From Caulobacter sp. SLTY (GTDB lineage Bacteria > Pseudomonadota > Alphaproteobacteria > Caulobacterales > Caulobacteraceae), in contig NZ_JAAALA010000011.1 in NCBI RefSeq assembly GCF_009905535.1, forward strand, positions 1-64,000: a stretch of DNA of 64,000 nt, given 5' to 3'. Below are positions 16,248 to 24,908 of this stretch, piece by piece; positions within the stretch are counted from its first letter, which is position 1; each line of letters starts with the position of its first letter. A program made the translations under genes and the position numbers. The notes below the pieces were generated by a model. That model had not been told where the DNA came from, made no database searches, and was given only the letters and a program-made list of their open reading frames with translations.

Positions 16248-16748
16248 CTAGCGGGTGATGACCTCGAAGATCAGGCCAGTCGCGATGGCGGCCAGGATGA
16301 AGTCGTCGCCCGAGCGGTACCAGTAGTAGCCGCGCGGCGGGGCCCGCAGACGGTAACGACCGTAGTCGTTGATCCGGTAGCTGTTCGAGCGGTAGTAGCC
16401 CGGCAGATAGGAACCACGACGCCAGGCGGCGTAGCCCGGACGGTAGTAGGGATCGTTGTAGTAGGCGCTCGGCGGCGGGCCGTAGTGCCAGCGGTTGCGA
16501 TAGTAGTAGCCATTGTGCCGGCGGTTATCCCAGCGCGCCTCGCGACGGTCGTCCCGGCGGTCGCGGCGGTAGTCACGGCGATCGTCACGACGGTCCCAGC
16601 GATCCTCGCGCCGGTCCTGGCGACGATCCTGACGGTCTTCGCGGCGCTCCCAGCGGTCACGAGGCTGGGCGTCGGCGGTAGAGGCAGCGGCCAGGATGGG
16701 TCCGGAGACGCAGGCGGCGGCGGCCAGGCTGAGCAGGAGACGTTTCAT
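16248..16748 (-). CDS. RcnB-like periplasmic protein with Arg/Asp-rich repeat segment
   Basis: This is a 166-residue exported protein. A signal peptide covers residues 1-27 (ending STADA). Residues about 28-75 consist almost only of Arg, Asp, Glu and Trp in short DRR/DRRED repeats. A Tyr/Asn/Pro-rich segment follows, and the C-terminus (YRLRAPPRGYYWYRSGDDFILAAIATGLI) matches the RcnB domain pattern of a proline-glycine-aromatic turn followed by a hydrophobic strand. E. coli RcnB modulates nickel/cobalt export; most alphaproteobacterial homologues have no tested role. The gene stands alone with AGGAGG before the ATG. Confidence 0.8.
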   Translation of the reverse strand: MKRLLLSLAAAACVSGPILAAASTADAQPRDRWERREDRQDRRQDRREDRWDRRDDRRDYRRDRRDDRREARWDNRRHNGYYYRNRWHYGPPPSAYYNDPYYRPGYAAWRRGSYLPGYYRSNSYRINDYGRYRLRAPPRGYYWYRSGDDFILAAIATGLIFEVITR

Positions 16749-17118
16749 GTCGACATCCTCCTTTAGGTCGACTGGCGATCCTGGGGATCGCGGGAATGGC
16801 CCTCGACAGACGGTCAGGATGACTGGGCCTGTCTGAACCCGGCCTGAACGAGCCTGTCAGGTTAACCGTTCCAAACCCGGCGCCACTAAATCCTTACCGG
16901 CCGGTCAGTCCGGTAACCCCGTCGCAACGCCGGTAAACGCAACTTTTCCAGCTGATTACCAGCAAACTAACGCGCGCAAAGTATTTCGCCAGAAATCGCA
17001 CAAATTGTCGCGGGTCGCTTTGCGGTTAACCTTGCTTTCACGTGGCGGGCTCTTTTTTCGTACCCGTGATCAACACGAACGGGCCGCCAGAACGGCGCCA
17101 AGCACGGGATAGGACGTC
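16749..17118. other. 370-bp intergenic region with no gene seen
   Basis: It separates two divergent genes. The half facing the Sel1-like gene is AT-richer than its surroundings. It contains two copies of TTAACC (about 16863 and 17026), which resemble CtrA half-sites, but neither forms the full TTAA-N7-TTAA arrangement. It also contains short GGTAAC/GGTAAAC repeats around 16911-16935. No RNA gene or clear promoter was identified. Confidence 0.4.
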
Positions 17119-17388
17119 ATGATGACGAGCCACGAGACCGAAACCCTTCTGCCCCTGCCGGGGCCGCAATCGACCGGCGACGAGCTGTTCCGGATGGGCA
17201 TGCTCTATTCGACCGGCCAGGGCGGGGCGCCGCTGGACTATGTTTCGGCGCACATGCTGTTCAACCTCGCCGCCATGCGCGGCTCGGAGGAGGCCCGCCT
17301 CTACCGCAAGGAACTGAGCCAGGAGATGGCCTCGGACGAGGTCGCCGAAGCCCAGCGTCAGGCGCGCGAATGGTTGGCCAGGGCCTGA
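17119..17388 (+). CDS. Small Sel1-like repeat protein
   Basis: The 89-residue protein has one clear Sel1-type helical repeat, ELFRMGMLYSTGQGGAPLDYVSAHMLFNLAAMRGSEEA, with the usual G/A spacing, then a charged amphipathic helix to the C-terminus. There is no signal peptide. AGGA lies 4 nt before the ATG at 17119; an in-frame ATG follows at 17122. Sel1 repeats mediate protein contacts. A single repeat suggests an adaptor or a domain that completes a superhelix with a partner. It adjoins the holdfast locus but is convergent with hfsD. Confidence 0.7.
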   Translation: MMTSHETETLLPLPGPQSTGDELFRMGMLYSTGQGGAPLDYVSAHMLFNLAAMRGSEEARLYRKELSQEMASDEVAEAQRQAREWLARA

Positions 17389-17408
17389 GGCGAAGCGCCT
17401 AGGCGAAC

Positions 17409-18170
17409 TCAGCGGTTATTGTTGCCGTTGAGGTCGTAGCTGAGCCCGAAGCTGATCGGGATCAGGTCCTTGAAGTACTGCTGCAGGAAGAGGTTGGCCT
17501 CGGCGATCTCGCTCCTGGGCACATAGACGATGTCGAACCGGCGCAGCGGGACCAGATCGGATCCGCCTTGGAACGACCCCTTCAAAAGATCCACCGTCCG
17601 CCGCATGAAGCGCCCGTCGGGGCCGCGGCGCAGGATGACCACCTCGCGTCGCTTGGCGCTGACGCGGAAGCCGCCGGCCTGGATGATGGCCTGCAGCGAG
17701 TTGATGTCGCCGGGCATGTCGTAGACGCCGGGCTTGTCGACCTCCCCCCCCACGAATACCCGCAGCGGCTGGGCCGTCTTCACCGACACCATGGTGTCGG
17801 GACGCAGCAGGTCGCGCGAATAGGCCTGGGTCAGGATAGCGTTCAGCTCGGGCACGGTGCGGTCGGCGACCATCACTGGGCCGATCAGCGGCAATGAGAC
17901 GCGGCCGTCCGGCTGGATGATGGCCGTCTTGTTCAGCTCCGGCGCTGAGGGCACCACGATCTCCAGCTCATCGCCGGGATAGGTGCGATAACTCGGCTCG
18001 GCGTCGCTCCAATCGGCATAGGCGATATCGGGGAACTGGCTGTTGCTGCGCGGCGGGTCCGGCTGGCGGCGATCCTTAGCCCCGCCGAACGGCCATTGGG
18101 CGCCGGCAGGTGAGGCCATGGCCACCCCGGCGAGGGTCAACAGGACGATTCCGGTGCGCGCGCGGCCCAT
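17409..18170 (-). CDS. hfsD: Holdfast outer-membrane polysaccharide export protein (Wza-like)
   Basis: The 253-residue protein has a signal peptide (residues 1-24, ending SPAGA) and no lipobox. A Poly_export domain (about 58-130, YRTYPGDELEIVVPSAPELNKTAIIQPDG) is followed by an SLBB domain (about 132-165, RVFVGGEVDKPGVYDMPGD). This is the layout of short Wza/GumB-type secretins that carry exopolysaccharide across the outer membrane. The start at 18170 is set by the signal peptide; the open frame continues far upstream antisense to hfsA. It is divergent from hfsABC and part of the conserved holdfast export set. Confidence 0.88.
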   Translation of the reverse strand: MGRARTGIVLLTLAGVAMASPAGAQWPFGGAKDRRQPDPPRSNSQFPDIAYADWSDAEPSYRTYPGDELEIVVPSAPELNKTAIIQPDGRVSLPLIGPVMVADRTVPELNAILTQAYSRDLLRPDTMVSVKTAQPLRVFVGGEVDKPGVYDMPGDINSLQAIIQAGGFRVSAKRREVVILRRGPDGRFMRRTVDLLKGSFQGGSDLVPLRRFDIVYVPRSEIAEANLFLQQYFKDLIPISFGLSYDLNGNNNR

Positions 18171-18177
18171 GACCCAA

Positions 18178-18211
18178 CCGTTAAGGAGAATGGGTAACGG
18201 ACCATTAACGG
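18178..18211. promoter_or_regulatory. Inverted CCGTTAA repeats in the hfsD-hfsA divergent promoter region
   Basis: CCGTTAAGG (18178-18186) and CCATTAACGG (18202-18211) form an imperfect inverted repeat in the 93-bp gap between the two divergent operons. The TTAA cores recall CtrA half-sites, but their spacing does not fit the standard TTAA-N7-TTAA box, so the binding protein is uncertain. Confidence 0.35.
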
Positions 18212-18263
18212 CGACCTCCCAGGGTGCATGGGCAGGACCAGAAAAAGGTCCCAAGGGATTCGC

Positions 18264-19769
18264 ATGGCCACCGCCGCCAGCACATGGACGATGGTTCCGC
18301 ACGACCCGCCGGCGCGCGCCGACTGGGCCGGGCGGCCGCGCTATGCGCCGAGTGACTTCGTCACGCTGCTGTGGCGCGAGAAGGGGCTGATGCTGGCGGT
18401 CTTCCTGCTGATCTTCCTGATCGGAGCCGGCTTCGCCTTCACCCTCAAGAAGTCCTACACGGCCGGCTCCAGTGTCTTGGTCCAGCTCGGCCAGGAATAT
18501 GTCTACGAGCCCCGCGCCGGGGATGCCGCCCGCGGGGCGGTGCCGGACGTCGACGGACTGGTCGCCTCGGAAACCGAAATCCTGATGAGCGCCCAACTGC
18601 GCGAGCGCACCTTGCGCAAACTGGGCCTCGGCGCGGTCTATCCCAAGGCCGGGGCCGAGTACGACGCCGCCTCGGCCGCCGACAAGCCGCTGATCATGGC
18701 CAAGGCCGTCCAGGACATGGGCGAGAACATGAATGTCGCCGCCACGCCGGCCAATCCGGTGGTGCGGATCAGCTTCGAGCATGACGACCCGGTCGTCGCG
18801 GCTCGGACGCTCAATGCGTTTCTTGAGGAATACCTCATTTACCGCCGTACCGTCCTGATCCAGCCGGCGTCGCCGGCGCTGGAGCGCCAGCGGGCGTTGT
18901 TCGAGGACCGGCTGGGCCAGGCGGACGCCGCCTACCAGGAGTTCCTGGCCAACAACAATCTCGGCGACTTCGCCGCCACCAAGACCAGCCTGACCCAGCT
19001 CATCGGCCAGCTCGAAGGCCAGAAGTACACCATCGAGGCGGAGCTGCAGCAGCGCCAGGGCCGCCTGGCCTCGCTCGACGCCCAGCTGGCTCAGGTGGCG
19101 CCGGAGATCGGCCTCTATCGCGACGCCAACATGGCCGACGCCAACAAGCTGGCCGAGCTGAAGATGAAGCGCGAAGACCTGCTGAGCCGCTACAAGCCGA
19201 CCAGCATCGAGGTGCAGAACGTCGAAGCCCAGATCCGCCAGCTGGAGACCGGCATGGCCGCCGGGCGCACCGCCGCGCCGGGCGCGCAACGCACCGGCGT
19301 CAACCCGGTCTACCAGACCCTGCAGACTGAAAAGATCCAACTTGCCGCCGAGATCGCCGCCCTGCGCAGCCACCGCGACGCCAACACCGCCCAGTACGCC
19401 GAGGCCACCGCCCAGCTGCAGCGCATGGCCGAGCTGGAGCCGGAATTCACCGACCTGACCCGCGACCGCGAGATCCTTCAGAGCAGCGTCCGGGATTTCA
19501 GCGTCAAGCAGCAACAGGACGAGGCTGCCCGGATGATCGCCGGCGAGACCAACGACAACATCCGCATCGTCGAACGCGCCAGCCCGCCGCCGAAGGGCGC
19601 CAGCCTGCGCCGGCCGGTGCTGATGCTGGCCTTCCTGTTCGCGGCCTTCTCGGCGCTGTGCGCCGGGCTGCTGCGCATGTTCCTGCGGCCGGGGATGCCC
19701 ACGCCCGCATCGGCGGCGCGCACACTCGATCTGCCGGTGCTGGGTGCGGCGCCGGTGAAGGCGCGCTGA
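18264..19769 (+). CDS. hfsA: Holdfast export inner-membrane chain-length/copolymerase protein (Wzc N-terminal type)
   Basis: The 501-residue polysaccharide copolymerase has a first membrane span at about residues 41-60 (LMLAVFLLIFLIGAGFAF). A long periplasmic part rich in coiled coil follows (about 200-400), and a second span lies near residues 450-475 (PVLMLAFLFAAFSALCAGLL). The cytoplasmic tail is short and lacks a tyrosine kinase domain; that half is the separate hfsB gene. The ATG at 18264 has AAGGG 6 nt upstream. It spans the periplasm to couple polymerisation to HfsD. Confidence 0.88.
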   Translation: MATAASTWTMVPHDPPARADWAGRPRYAPSDFVTLLWREKGLMLAVFLLIFLIGAGFAFTLKKSYTAGSSVLVQLGQEYVYEPRAGDAARGAVPDVDGLVASETEILMSAQLRERTLRKLGLGAVYPKAGAEYDAASAADKPLIMAKAVQDMGENMNVAATPANPVVRISFEHDDPVVAARTLNAFLEEYLIYRRTVLIQPASPALERQRALFEDRLGQADAAYQEFLANNNLGDFAATKTSLTQLIGQLEGQKYTIEAELQQRQGRLASLDAQLAQVAPEIGLYRDANMADANKLAELKMKREDLLSRYKPTSIEVQNVEAQIRQLETGMAAGRTAAPGAQRTGVNPVYQTLQTEKIQLAAEIAALRSHRDANTAQYAEATAQLQRMAELEPEFTDLTRDREILQSSVRDFSVKQQQDEAARMIAGETNDNIRIVERASPPPKGASLRRPVLMLAFLFAAFSALCAGLLRMFLRPGMPTPASAARTLDLPVLGAAPVKAR

Positions 19770-19805
19770 GCCCCAGGATGGATTAGGGTTCAAGCCGCAG
19801 TACGC

Positions 19806-20522
19806 GTGGCGATTCGACGAATGGTGGACCTGAGCGGCGAGATGGGAGGGCTGTGGGCGTCGCTTGGCGCGCCCGCCCCCGGCCGTGCGCGCGTCATCCA
19901 GTTCGCCGCCGCTCATCGCGGCGAGGGCACCTCGACCATCGCCCGCGAGTTCGCCCGCTTTGCCGCCCGGCGGGCCGGCAAGACGGTCTGGCTGGTCGAC
20001 CTGGACCTCCAGGGCTCGCCGCAGCACGCTGCCATCGCCGCCGACCCGGACCTCTACGGTCCCCTCGGCCAGCCGGTTTCGGCCAGCCCGGACGGCAGCA
20101 TGTTCCTCGCCGTCCAGCCGCCGCAGCGGGGAACCGATGGCAAGCCGGTCCCCGACGCCCTGTACGTCCAGGCCTATTCGGTGGGCGGGCCCCGCTGGTG
20201 GGTTACCCGCTTTCGCCGTGAGGTGCTCAAGGGCCGCCAGACGGTGCATGTGCTGCCCGGCGCCGACTACTGGAACGCGCTGCGCAAGCATGCCGACCTG
20301 GTGGTGATCGACGCGCCGTCGGCTGACCGCTCCCAGGCAGCCACGACCCTGGCCCCATTCATCGACCAGACGGTGCTGGTGGTCGCCGCCGACCAGGCCG
20401 ACGTCCGCGGCCCCGCCCAGCTGCGCGATGCCATCACCACCGCGGGAGGGCGATGCGCCGGGGTGTTCTTCAACAGGGCCCAGGTCGAGGCGCCCGGCTT
20501 TCTGCGGCGGCTATTACCGTGA
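19806..20522 (+). CDS. hfsB: Holdfast Wzc C-terminal-like protein with altered P-loop
   Basis: The 238-residue protein resembles the CpsD/CapB cytoplasmic half of bacterial tyrosine kinases. VIQFAAAHRGEGTSTIAREFA (residues 30-50) occupies the Walker A position, and VWLVDLDLQGSP the Walker A' position. The invariant P-loop lysine is a threonine (GEGTST, residues 39-44), and there is no C-terminal tyrosine cluster, so kinase activity is doubtful. GTG at 19806 is the first start; ATG at 19821 is an alternative. Its stop overlaps the hfsC GTG start (GTGA). It presumably partners HfsA. Confidence 0.85.
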   Translation: MAIRRMVDLSGEMGGLWASLGAPAPGRARVIQFAAAHRGEGTSTIAREFARFAARRAGKTVWLVDLDLQGSPQHAAIAADPDLYGPLGQPVSASPDGSMFLAVQPPQRGTDGKPVPDALYVQAYSVGGPRWWVTRFRREVLKGRQTVHVLPGADYWNALRKHADLVVIDAPSADRSQAATTLAPFIDQTVLVVAADQADVRGPAQLRDAITTAGGRCAGVFFNRAQVEAPGFLRRLLP

Positions 20523-21784
20523 CCTACGCGGCCTGGCAGCCGCCGCAACGCGCCGCGCCCACCCATCGGGCCGACATGTTCGACTGGCTGGCTTTCGGGT
20601 TGGCGGTGTTCATGCTGGTCATCCATAGCCAGGGCTGGATCCTGCCCCTGGTGGGTGAGACGTTCGACGAGGGCAGCTCGGCCCTGGTCCGCAACGCCTA
20701 TCTGCCGGCCTACGCGGCGGGTATCCTGCTGCTGGCCATGAGCCTGGGCGAGAGCATCAAGGGGGTGCTGCGCCAGCCTTTCCTGGTGCTGATCATGCTG
20801 GTGGCGGCGGCCTCGATGCTCTGGTCGCTGTCGCCGGACGCCACCATGCGCCGACTGGTCGCGCTCTACGCCACCACCCTGGCCGGGATCGTTATCGCGG
20901 CCCGATACCGCTGGGCGACCCTGGCGGAGGTGATGGGGGCGGCGTTTGCCATCCTGGCGGTCGGCTCGCTGCTGCTGATCCTGGCCATGCCCTCGCTCGG
21001 CAAGATGCAGACCCTGTTCCCTGGCGCCTGGCGCGGGCTTTGGATGGAGAAGAATTCGCTTGGCGGCAACATGGCCATGGGCTTCGCCATCCTGGCGGCG
21101 GCGGCCATGCTGGTTCCCAAGCGGCGCTGGCTCTGGGGCGGCCTCGCGGGCCTGGCGCTGCTGCTCGTGTTGATGTCGACCTCGAAGACGGCGCTGGTCT
21201 CCCTGGCCTTGGGCTGCGGAGCACTGGCCTTCATCTGGATCGTGAGGCGAGGGCCGGCCTCGGCGACCATGGCCACCTGGGCGGCGGTGGTCGGGGCGGC
21301 GCTGCTGGCCGCCTTCCTGATCTTCGCCGCCGACGTCTTCCTGGGGTACCTTGGCAAGGACGCCACCCTGACCGGCCGGACCAAAATCTGGGCGGCGATC
21401 TGGACCCAGATCCAGGAGCGACCCTGGACCGGCTACGGCTATGCGGCGGTGTGGGACGACAAGTCCGGCTGGGGTCCGCTGGCCTGGATCACCCGCGACG
21501 CGGGGTTCAAGGCCAGCCACGCCCACAACGCCTGGCTCGAACAGTGGCTGGGCATGGGCTATGTCGGTCTGGCGGCTTGGGCGCTGTTCTACCTGCAGAC
21601 CATGGGCGCGGCGGTCGTCGCCACCTTCCGCGAAAAGGGCGCCTACCTCGCGCTGCCGTTCCTGGTCATCTACAGCCTCACCACCCTGACCGAGAGCTTC
21701 GCGGTCTCGTACAACGACTTTCGCTGGGTGATCTTCGTGGCCTTGGCGGTGAAGCTGGCCCTGCCGGACCGCGACCAGGCCTAG
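20519..21784 (+). CDS. hfsC: Holdfast polysaccharide polymerase (O-antigen ligase/Wzy-like)
   Basis: The 421-residue polytopic inner-membrane protein has about ten hydrophobic segments. A periplasmic loop (about residues 285-345) carries GRTKIWAAIWTQIQERPWTGYGY and SHAHNAWLEQWLGMGYVG, the conserved face of the Wzy_C/O-antigen ligase family. It should polymerise or transfer lipid-linked repeat units of the holdfast polymer. The start is GTG at 20519, overlapping the hfsB stop. Its TAG stop is shared within a CTAG tetramer with the convergent hfsH stop. Confidence 0.85.
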   Translation: MTYAAWQPPQRAAPTHRADMFDWLAFGLAVFMLVIHSQGWILPLVGETFDEGSSALVRNAYLPAYAAGILLLAMSLGESIKGVLRQPFLVLIMLVAAASMLWSLSPDATMRRLVALYATTLAGIVIAARYRWATLAEVMGAAFAILAVGSLLLILAMPSLGKMQTLFPGAWRGLWMEKNSLGGNMAMGFAILAAAAMLVPKRRWLWGGLAGLALLLVLMSTSKTALVSLALGCGALAFIWIVRRGPASATMATWAAVVGAALLAAFLIFAADVFLGYLGKDATLTGRTKIWAAIWTQIQERPWTGYGYAAVWDDKSGWGPLAWITRDAGFKASHAHNAWLEQWLGMGYVGLAAWALFYLQTMGAAVVATFREKGAYLALPFLVIYSLTTLTESFAVSYNDFRWVIFVALAVKLALPDRDQA

Positions 21785-22527
21785 AGACCGGCGCGCGCGG
21801 CGCCCTGCGCCATCGTCACGACATCGAACCCGCCCGCCTCGGCGGCCAGCCGCGCCAGGGCGTCCGGCGTGCAGCCCCAGGCGGAGGGGGCCTCCGCCAC
21901 GTCGTGGGTGTAGAGGATCAGCCAGGCCTTGCGCTGGGCGGCGCGCGCCATCCAGGCGCGGGCGCGAGCCTCGCCGTCCGCGCCCTCGATGCCGACGGCC
22001 GGCAGCTGGTTGGCGTCAGCGCCGCTTTCGACCAGGCCGGCCTGGACGGTGCGCAGGGTCTTGAAGCGCTCGCCCAGCGCGCGCTTGGCCGAGAAGGAAA
22101 CGTCGCCATAGGGGTAGGCGAAGCTGACCGGCGCCGGGGCGCCGCGCTCGGCCAGGGCTGCGCCATTGCGATCGACATCGGCGGCGATCGTCGCGCGGTC
22201 GGCCTGGCCGCAGTCGAGATGGCTGTAGGTGTGGCACGCGACCTCATGGCCCGCGGCGACGAGACGGCGGGCGTCCTCTGACGAGCCGTAGCGGCCCATG
22301 GGGCCTTCGCCGTCCTCAAGCCCGGCGCAGATGTAGAAGGTCCCGCGCAGGCCGGCTGCCTCCAGCACCTGGGCGCCGGCCAGGGCGGCGGTGGCCGGGA
22401 CGTCGTCGAAGCTGAAGGTCAGCATCGGGCGGTCAAGCGCGAGGGTGAGGGGCTTGCGGTAGGCCAGGCGGGTGTAGCGGCGGCGCAGCTTGCCGCGCAG
22501 CGAGCGGTCGGCCGAATAGGCTTCCAT
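21781..22527 (-). CDS. hfsH: Holdfast polysaccharide deacetylase (NodB/CE4 type)
   Basis: The 248-residue CE4-type deacetylase has the metal-binding motif SFDDVP (about residues 38-43), HTYSHLD (about 95-101) with the HxxxH pair, and FAYPYGD. In Caulobacter, HfsH partially removes acetyl groups from N-acetylglucosamine in the holdfast polymer, which is needed for cohesion and surface attachment. There is no cleavable signal peptide, in line with action near the cytoplasmic face. The ATG at 22527 overlaps the hfsG stop by 1 nt (TGATG). Confidence 0.9.
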   Translation of the reverse strand: MEAYSADRSLRGKLRRRYTRLAYRKPLTLALDRPMLTFSFDDVPATAALAGAQVLEAAGLRGTFYICAGLEDGEGPMGRYGSSEDARRLVAAGHEVACHTYSHLDCGQADRATIAADVDRNGAALAERGAPAPVSFAYPYGDVSFSAKRALGERFKTLRTVQAGLVESGADANQLPAVGIEGADGEARARAWMARAAQRKAWLILYTHDVAEAPSAWGCTPDALARLAAEAGGFDVVTMAQGAARAGL

Positions 22528-23459
22528 CAGACGACCTCCGCATAGAGGGCGGCGCGGTAGAGCCGCATGGCGAAGGCGCGGGCCTTGGGCGGAAGGGGCT
22601 CGGCCATTGCGGCGGCCCTGGCGGCAGCGCGCAGAAGGGCGCGGCCCGGCAGGCGGCGGATGGCGCGGGCAACCTTGAAGCTGGCGTATCCGGAGACCAC
22701 CTCCGGATGCGCCTCGACCACCCGGGCGAAATTGGCGGCCGACTGCTCGTACTTGCGGGCCAGGGTGGCGGCGGTGTCCAGCCCGATGTGGCTGGCCGGA
22801 ATATGGGGGTGCAGGATCGGGTGCTCGCGGGCCACCCGCATCCCCCATTCGACATCCTCCCAGCCCCAGCCGGTGAACCGCTCGTCGAAGGCGATGGCGT
22901 CGAAGACGTCGCGGCGGACCAGCAGGTTGGAGGTGAACAGGTGTTTCTCCGGCGCCTCGGCCCGCTGGGCCGGCGGCAGGCAGTCGCTGCGTAGGGCCAA
23001 CGCCCGGTGCAGGGCGTGTTCGCGGCGCGCGGGTGTCCGGTCGAAGGAGAAGCCGCCGAAAGCGACGGCGGGGTTCTGCGCCGTGATCAAGGCCAGCCAG
23101 TCGGCGATGAAGGCCGGGCTGTCGGGCAGCATGTCGGCATCGAGGAACAGCAGGTGCTTGGCGCGCGACTGGGCGGCGAGCCGGTTGCGGCCCTTGGCTC
23201 GGCCGACATTGGCGGCCAGCTTCACGAACCGCGCGGGAGCGGGCAGGGCCTGGACGGCTTCGGAGACGCGGGTCGCCAGGGCGGGGTCCTTCCCGCCATC
23301 GTCGAGCAGGACAATCTCGATGTGGGAAGACTGGGCGGCGAGTTCCTGGGCCAGTTGGACCGGGTCATCGCCGAGGAAGGGGATCAGCACCGACAGGCGC
23401 GGCTTGGCAGCGTCCCACAGGGGGTTGTCGATGGTCCAGTCCTGGGCCGGGGCTGTCAT
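22527..23459 (-). CDS. hfsG: Holdfast glycosyltransferase (GT2)
   Basis: The 310-residue family 2 glycosyltransferase opens with a nucleotide-sugar fold (LSVLIPFLGDDPVQLAQELAAQ). The DXD-type metal site is in LLFLDADMLP, and the acceptor-side motif is FTGWGWEDVEWGMRV. It is cytosolic or peripheral at the inner membrane and should add sugars to the undecaprenyl-linked holdfast repeat unit. ATG at 23459 overlaps the hfsF stop by 4 nt (ATGA). Confidence 0.88.
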   Translation of the reverse strand: MTAPAQDWTIDNPLWDAAKPRLSVLIPFLGDDPVQLAQELAAQSSHIEIVLLDDGGKDPALATRVSEAVQALPAPARFVKLAANVGRAKGRNRLAAQSRAKHLLFLDADMLPDSPAFIADWLALITAQNPAVAFGGFSFDRTPARREHALHRALALRSDCLPPAQRAEAPEKHLFTSNLLVRRDVFDAIAFDERFTGWGWEDVEWGMRVAREHPILHPHIPASHIGLDTAATLARKYEQSAANFARVVEAHPEVVSGYASFKVARAIRRLPGRALLRAAARAAAMAEPLPPKARAFAMRLYRAALYAEVV

Positions 23460-24904
23460 GCGGCGGCCCTCGGGCGCAGGGTGGCGAGCAGGGTCTTGCC
23501 ATGGGTGCGCAGGCCGCCCGCGTCGAGCAGCCAGGCCGCGAGGCCGAAGGTGGCGGCGCCCAGGCCGGCCTTGAGGAACAGTTCGGGGACTTCGTCCATG
23601 TCCGGCAGGTTGACGACCACCAGGGCCATTGGGACGCAGGCCAGGGCGGTCCGGATGAAGGTGTCCACCGGGATCGGCAGGTCCAGGACGCGCCGACCGA
23701 GGACCAAGGACGCCGCCGCGCCCACGGCATAGCTGGCGGTGGTCGCCCACATGGCGCCGTCGAGGCCGAAGCGCGGGACCAGCACGAAGTTGAGCACCAG
23801 GTTCAGCCCCGCCGGCAGGGTCATGGCGGCCATCAACAGGCCCGTGCGGCGGCCCAGGGTAAAGGCTTGGTGCAGGTAGTAGGTGGTGACCCCGGAGAAG
23901 AATCCGCCCACGGCGATCCAGGGCACGACCTTGGCGGCGCCCTGGGCCAGGGCCGGGCCGATCAGCAGTTCGGACAGAGGCAGGGCGACCAGGGCCAGGC
24001 CGACGGTGGCCGGCAGGGTCAGCAGGACCATGAAGCTGGCCTGGTCGCGGGCCGGCTGCCGCAGCGCCTCGAGCCCGCCGCGCTCGAAGGCGGCGACCAG
24101 GGCCGGGCCGCCGGCCATGCCCAGCCAGACGAAGACCACGTCCAGGGTGCGGTTCGCGAGGCTGTAGCCAGCGTGATAGACCCCTACCGCCTCCTCGCCG
24201 AGCACCGCGCCGAGCACGAAGCGGTCGGTGCTGGCGATGACCAGCGACAGGATCAGAGAGAGGGAGATCGGCACCCCGTATCCGGCATACTCGCGGGTTC
24301 GGCGCTGTTGCCAATGGCCGCCGGCCATCAGCCTGCGCTCGCCGGGGAGGACGAAGACCAGACAGATAGCGGCAATGGCGGCCGAACCGATCAGCGGCGA
24401 GGCGCCGCCCAGGCCCATGGCCGCCAGCGCCGCGCCAACGGCGAAGCCGCCGATGGTCTGTACGATGTCGAGGGTGGCGGCGGAAGCGACCTCACCGTCG
24501 GCGCGCCGGCGTTCCTGGGCGAGCTTGATGCAGCTGCGGAACAGGATGGCGGCCAGACCGGCGCTGACCGCGACCTTGAGCTCCGGGTTCATAGGCGCGG
24601 CCCAGACCACCGCGCCGGCCAGAACGGGGAACCCCAGCCCCAGCATCGACCAGGCCCGGTAAAGGGTCATCATATGATCGGCGACCTCGCCCCGCTCGCG
24701 GGCCTGGGCCTGAAACCGGGCCATGGCGGCCTCTGTCCAGGTGAAAAGGGCGGTGTGGGCCAGGACCATGCCGGAGTAGGCCAGGGCGTAGACGCCATAG
24801 TCCTCCGGCGTCAGCAACCGGGTGAAGACAACGATCGTCAGCAGCCCGACCAGGCCCTGGGCCAGGTTGACGGGCAGATAGCCGAGGACGCCACGCCAGA
24901 ACAT
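23456..24904 (-). CDS. hfsF: Holdfast repeat-unit flippase (Wzx-like, MOP superfamily)
   Basis: The 482-residue protein has about twelve to fourteen membrane spans, with the family's N-terminal pattern LAQGLVGLLTIVVFTRLLTPEDYGVYALAYSGM. It should move the undecaprenyl-linked holdfast oligosaccharide across the inner membrane for HfsC. It lies between hfsE (4 nt upstream) and hfsG (4-nt overlap), so hfsEFGH reads as one operon. The cytoplasmic loop around residues 85-105 is strongly charged. Confidence 0.88.
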   Translation of the reverse strand: MFWRGVLGYLPVNLAQGLVGLLTIVVFTRLLTPEDYGVYALAYSGMVLAHTALFTWTEAAMARFQAQARERGEVADHMMTLYRAWSMLGLGFPVLAGAVVWAAPMNPELKVAVSAGLAAILFRSCIKLAQERRRADGEVASAATLDIVQTIGGFAVGAALAAMGLGGASPLIGSAAIAAICLVFVLPGERRLMAGGHWQQRRTREYAGYGVPISLSLILSLVIASTDRFVLGAVLGEEAVGVYHAGYSLANRTLDVVFVWLGMAGGPALVAAFERGGLEALRQPARDQASFMVLLTLPATVGLALVALPLSELLIGPALAQGAAKVVPWIAVGGFFSGVTTYYLHQAFTLGRRTGLLMAAMTLPAGLNLVLNFVLVPRFGLDGAMWATTASYAVGAAASLVLGRRVLDLPIPVDTFIRTALACVPMALVVVNLPDMDEVPELFLKAGLGAATFGLAAWLLDAGGLRTHGKTLLATLRPRAAA

Positions 24905-24908
24905 CGGC

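Noticed and set aside
16863-17031. Full CtrA boxes upstream of the Sel1-like gene
   Set aside because: Only isolated TTAACC half-sites occur; the TTAA-N7-TTAA spacing is not met.
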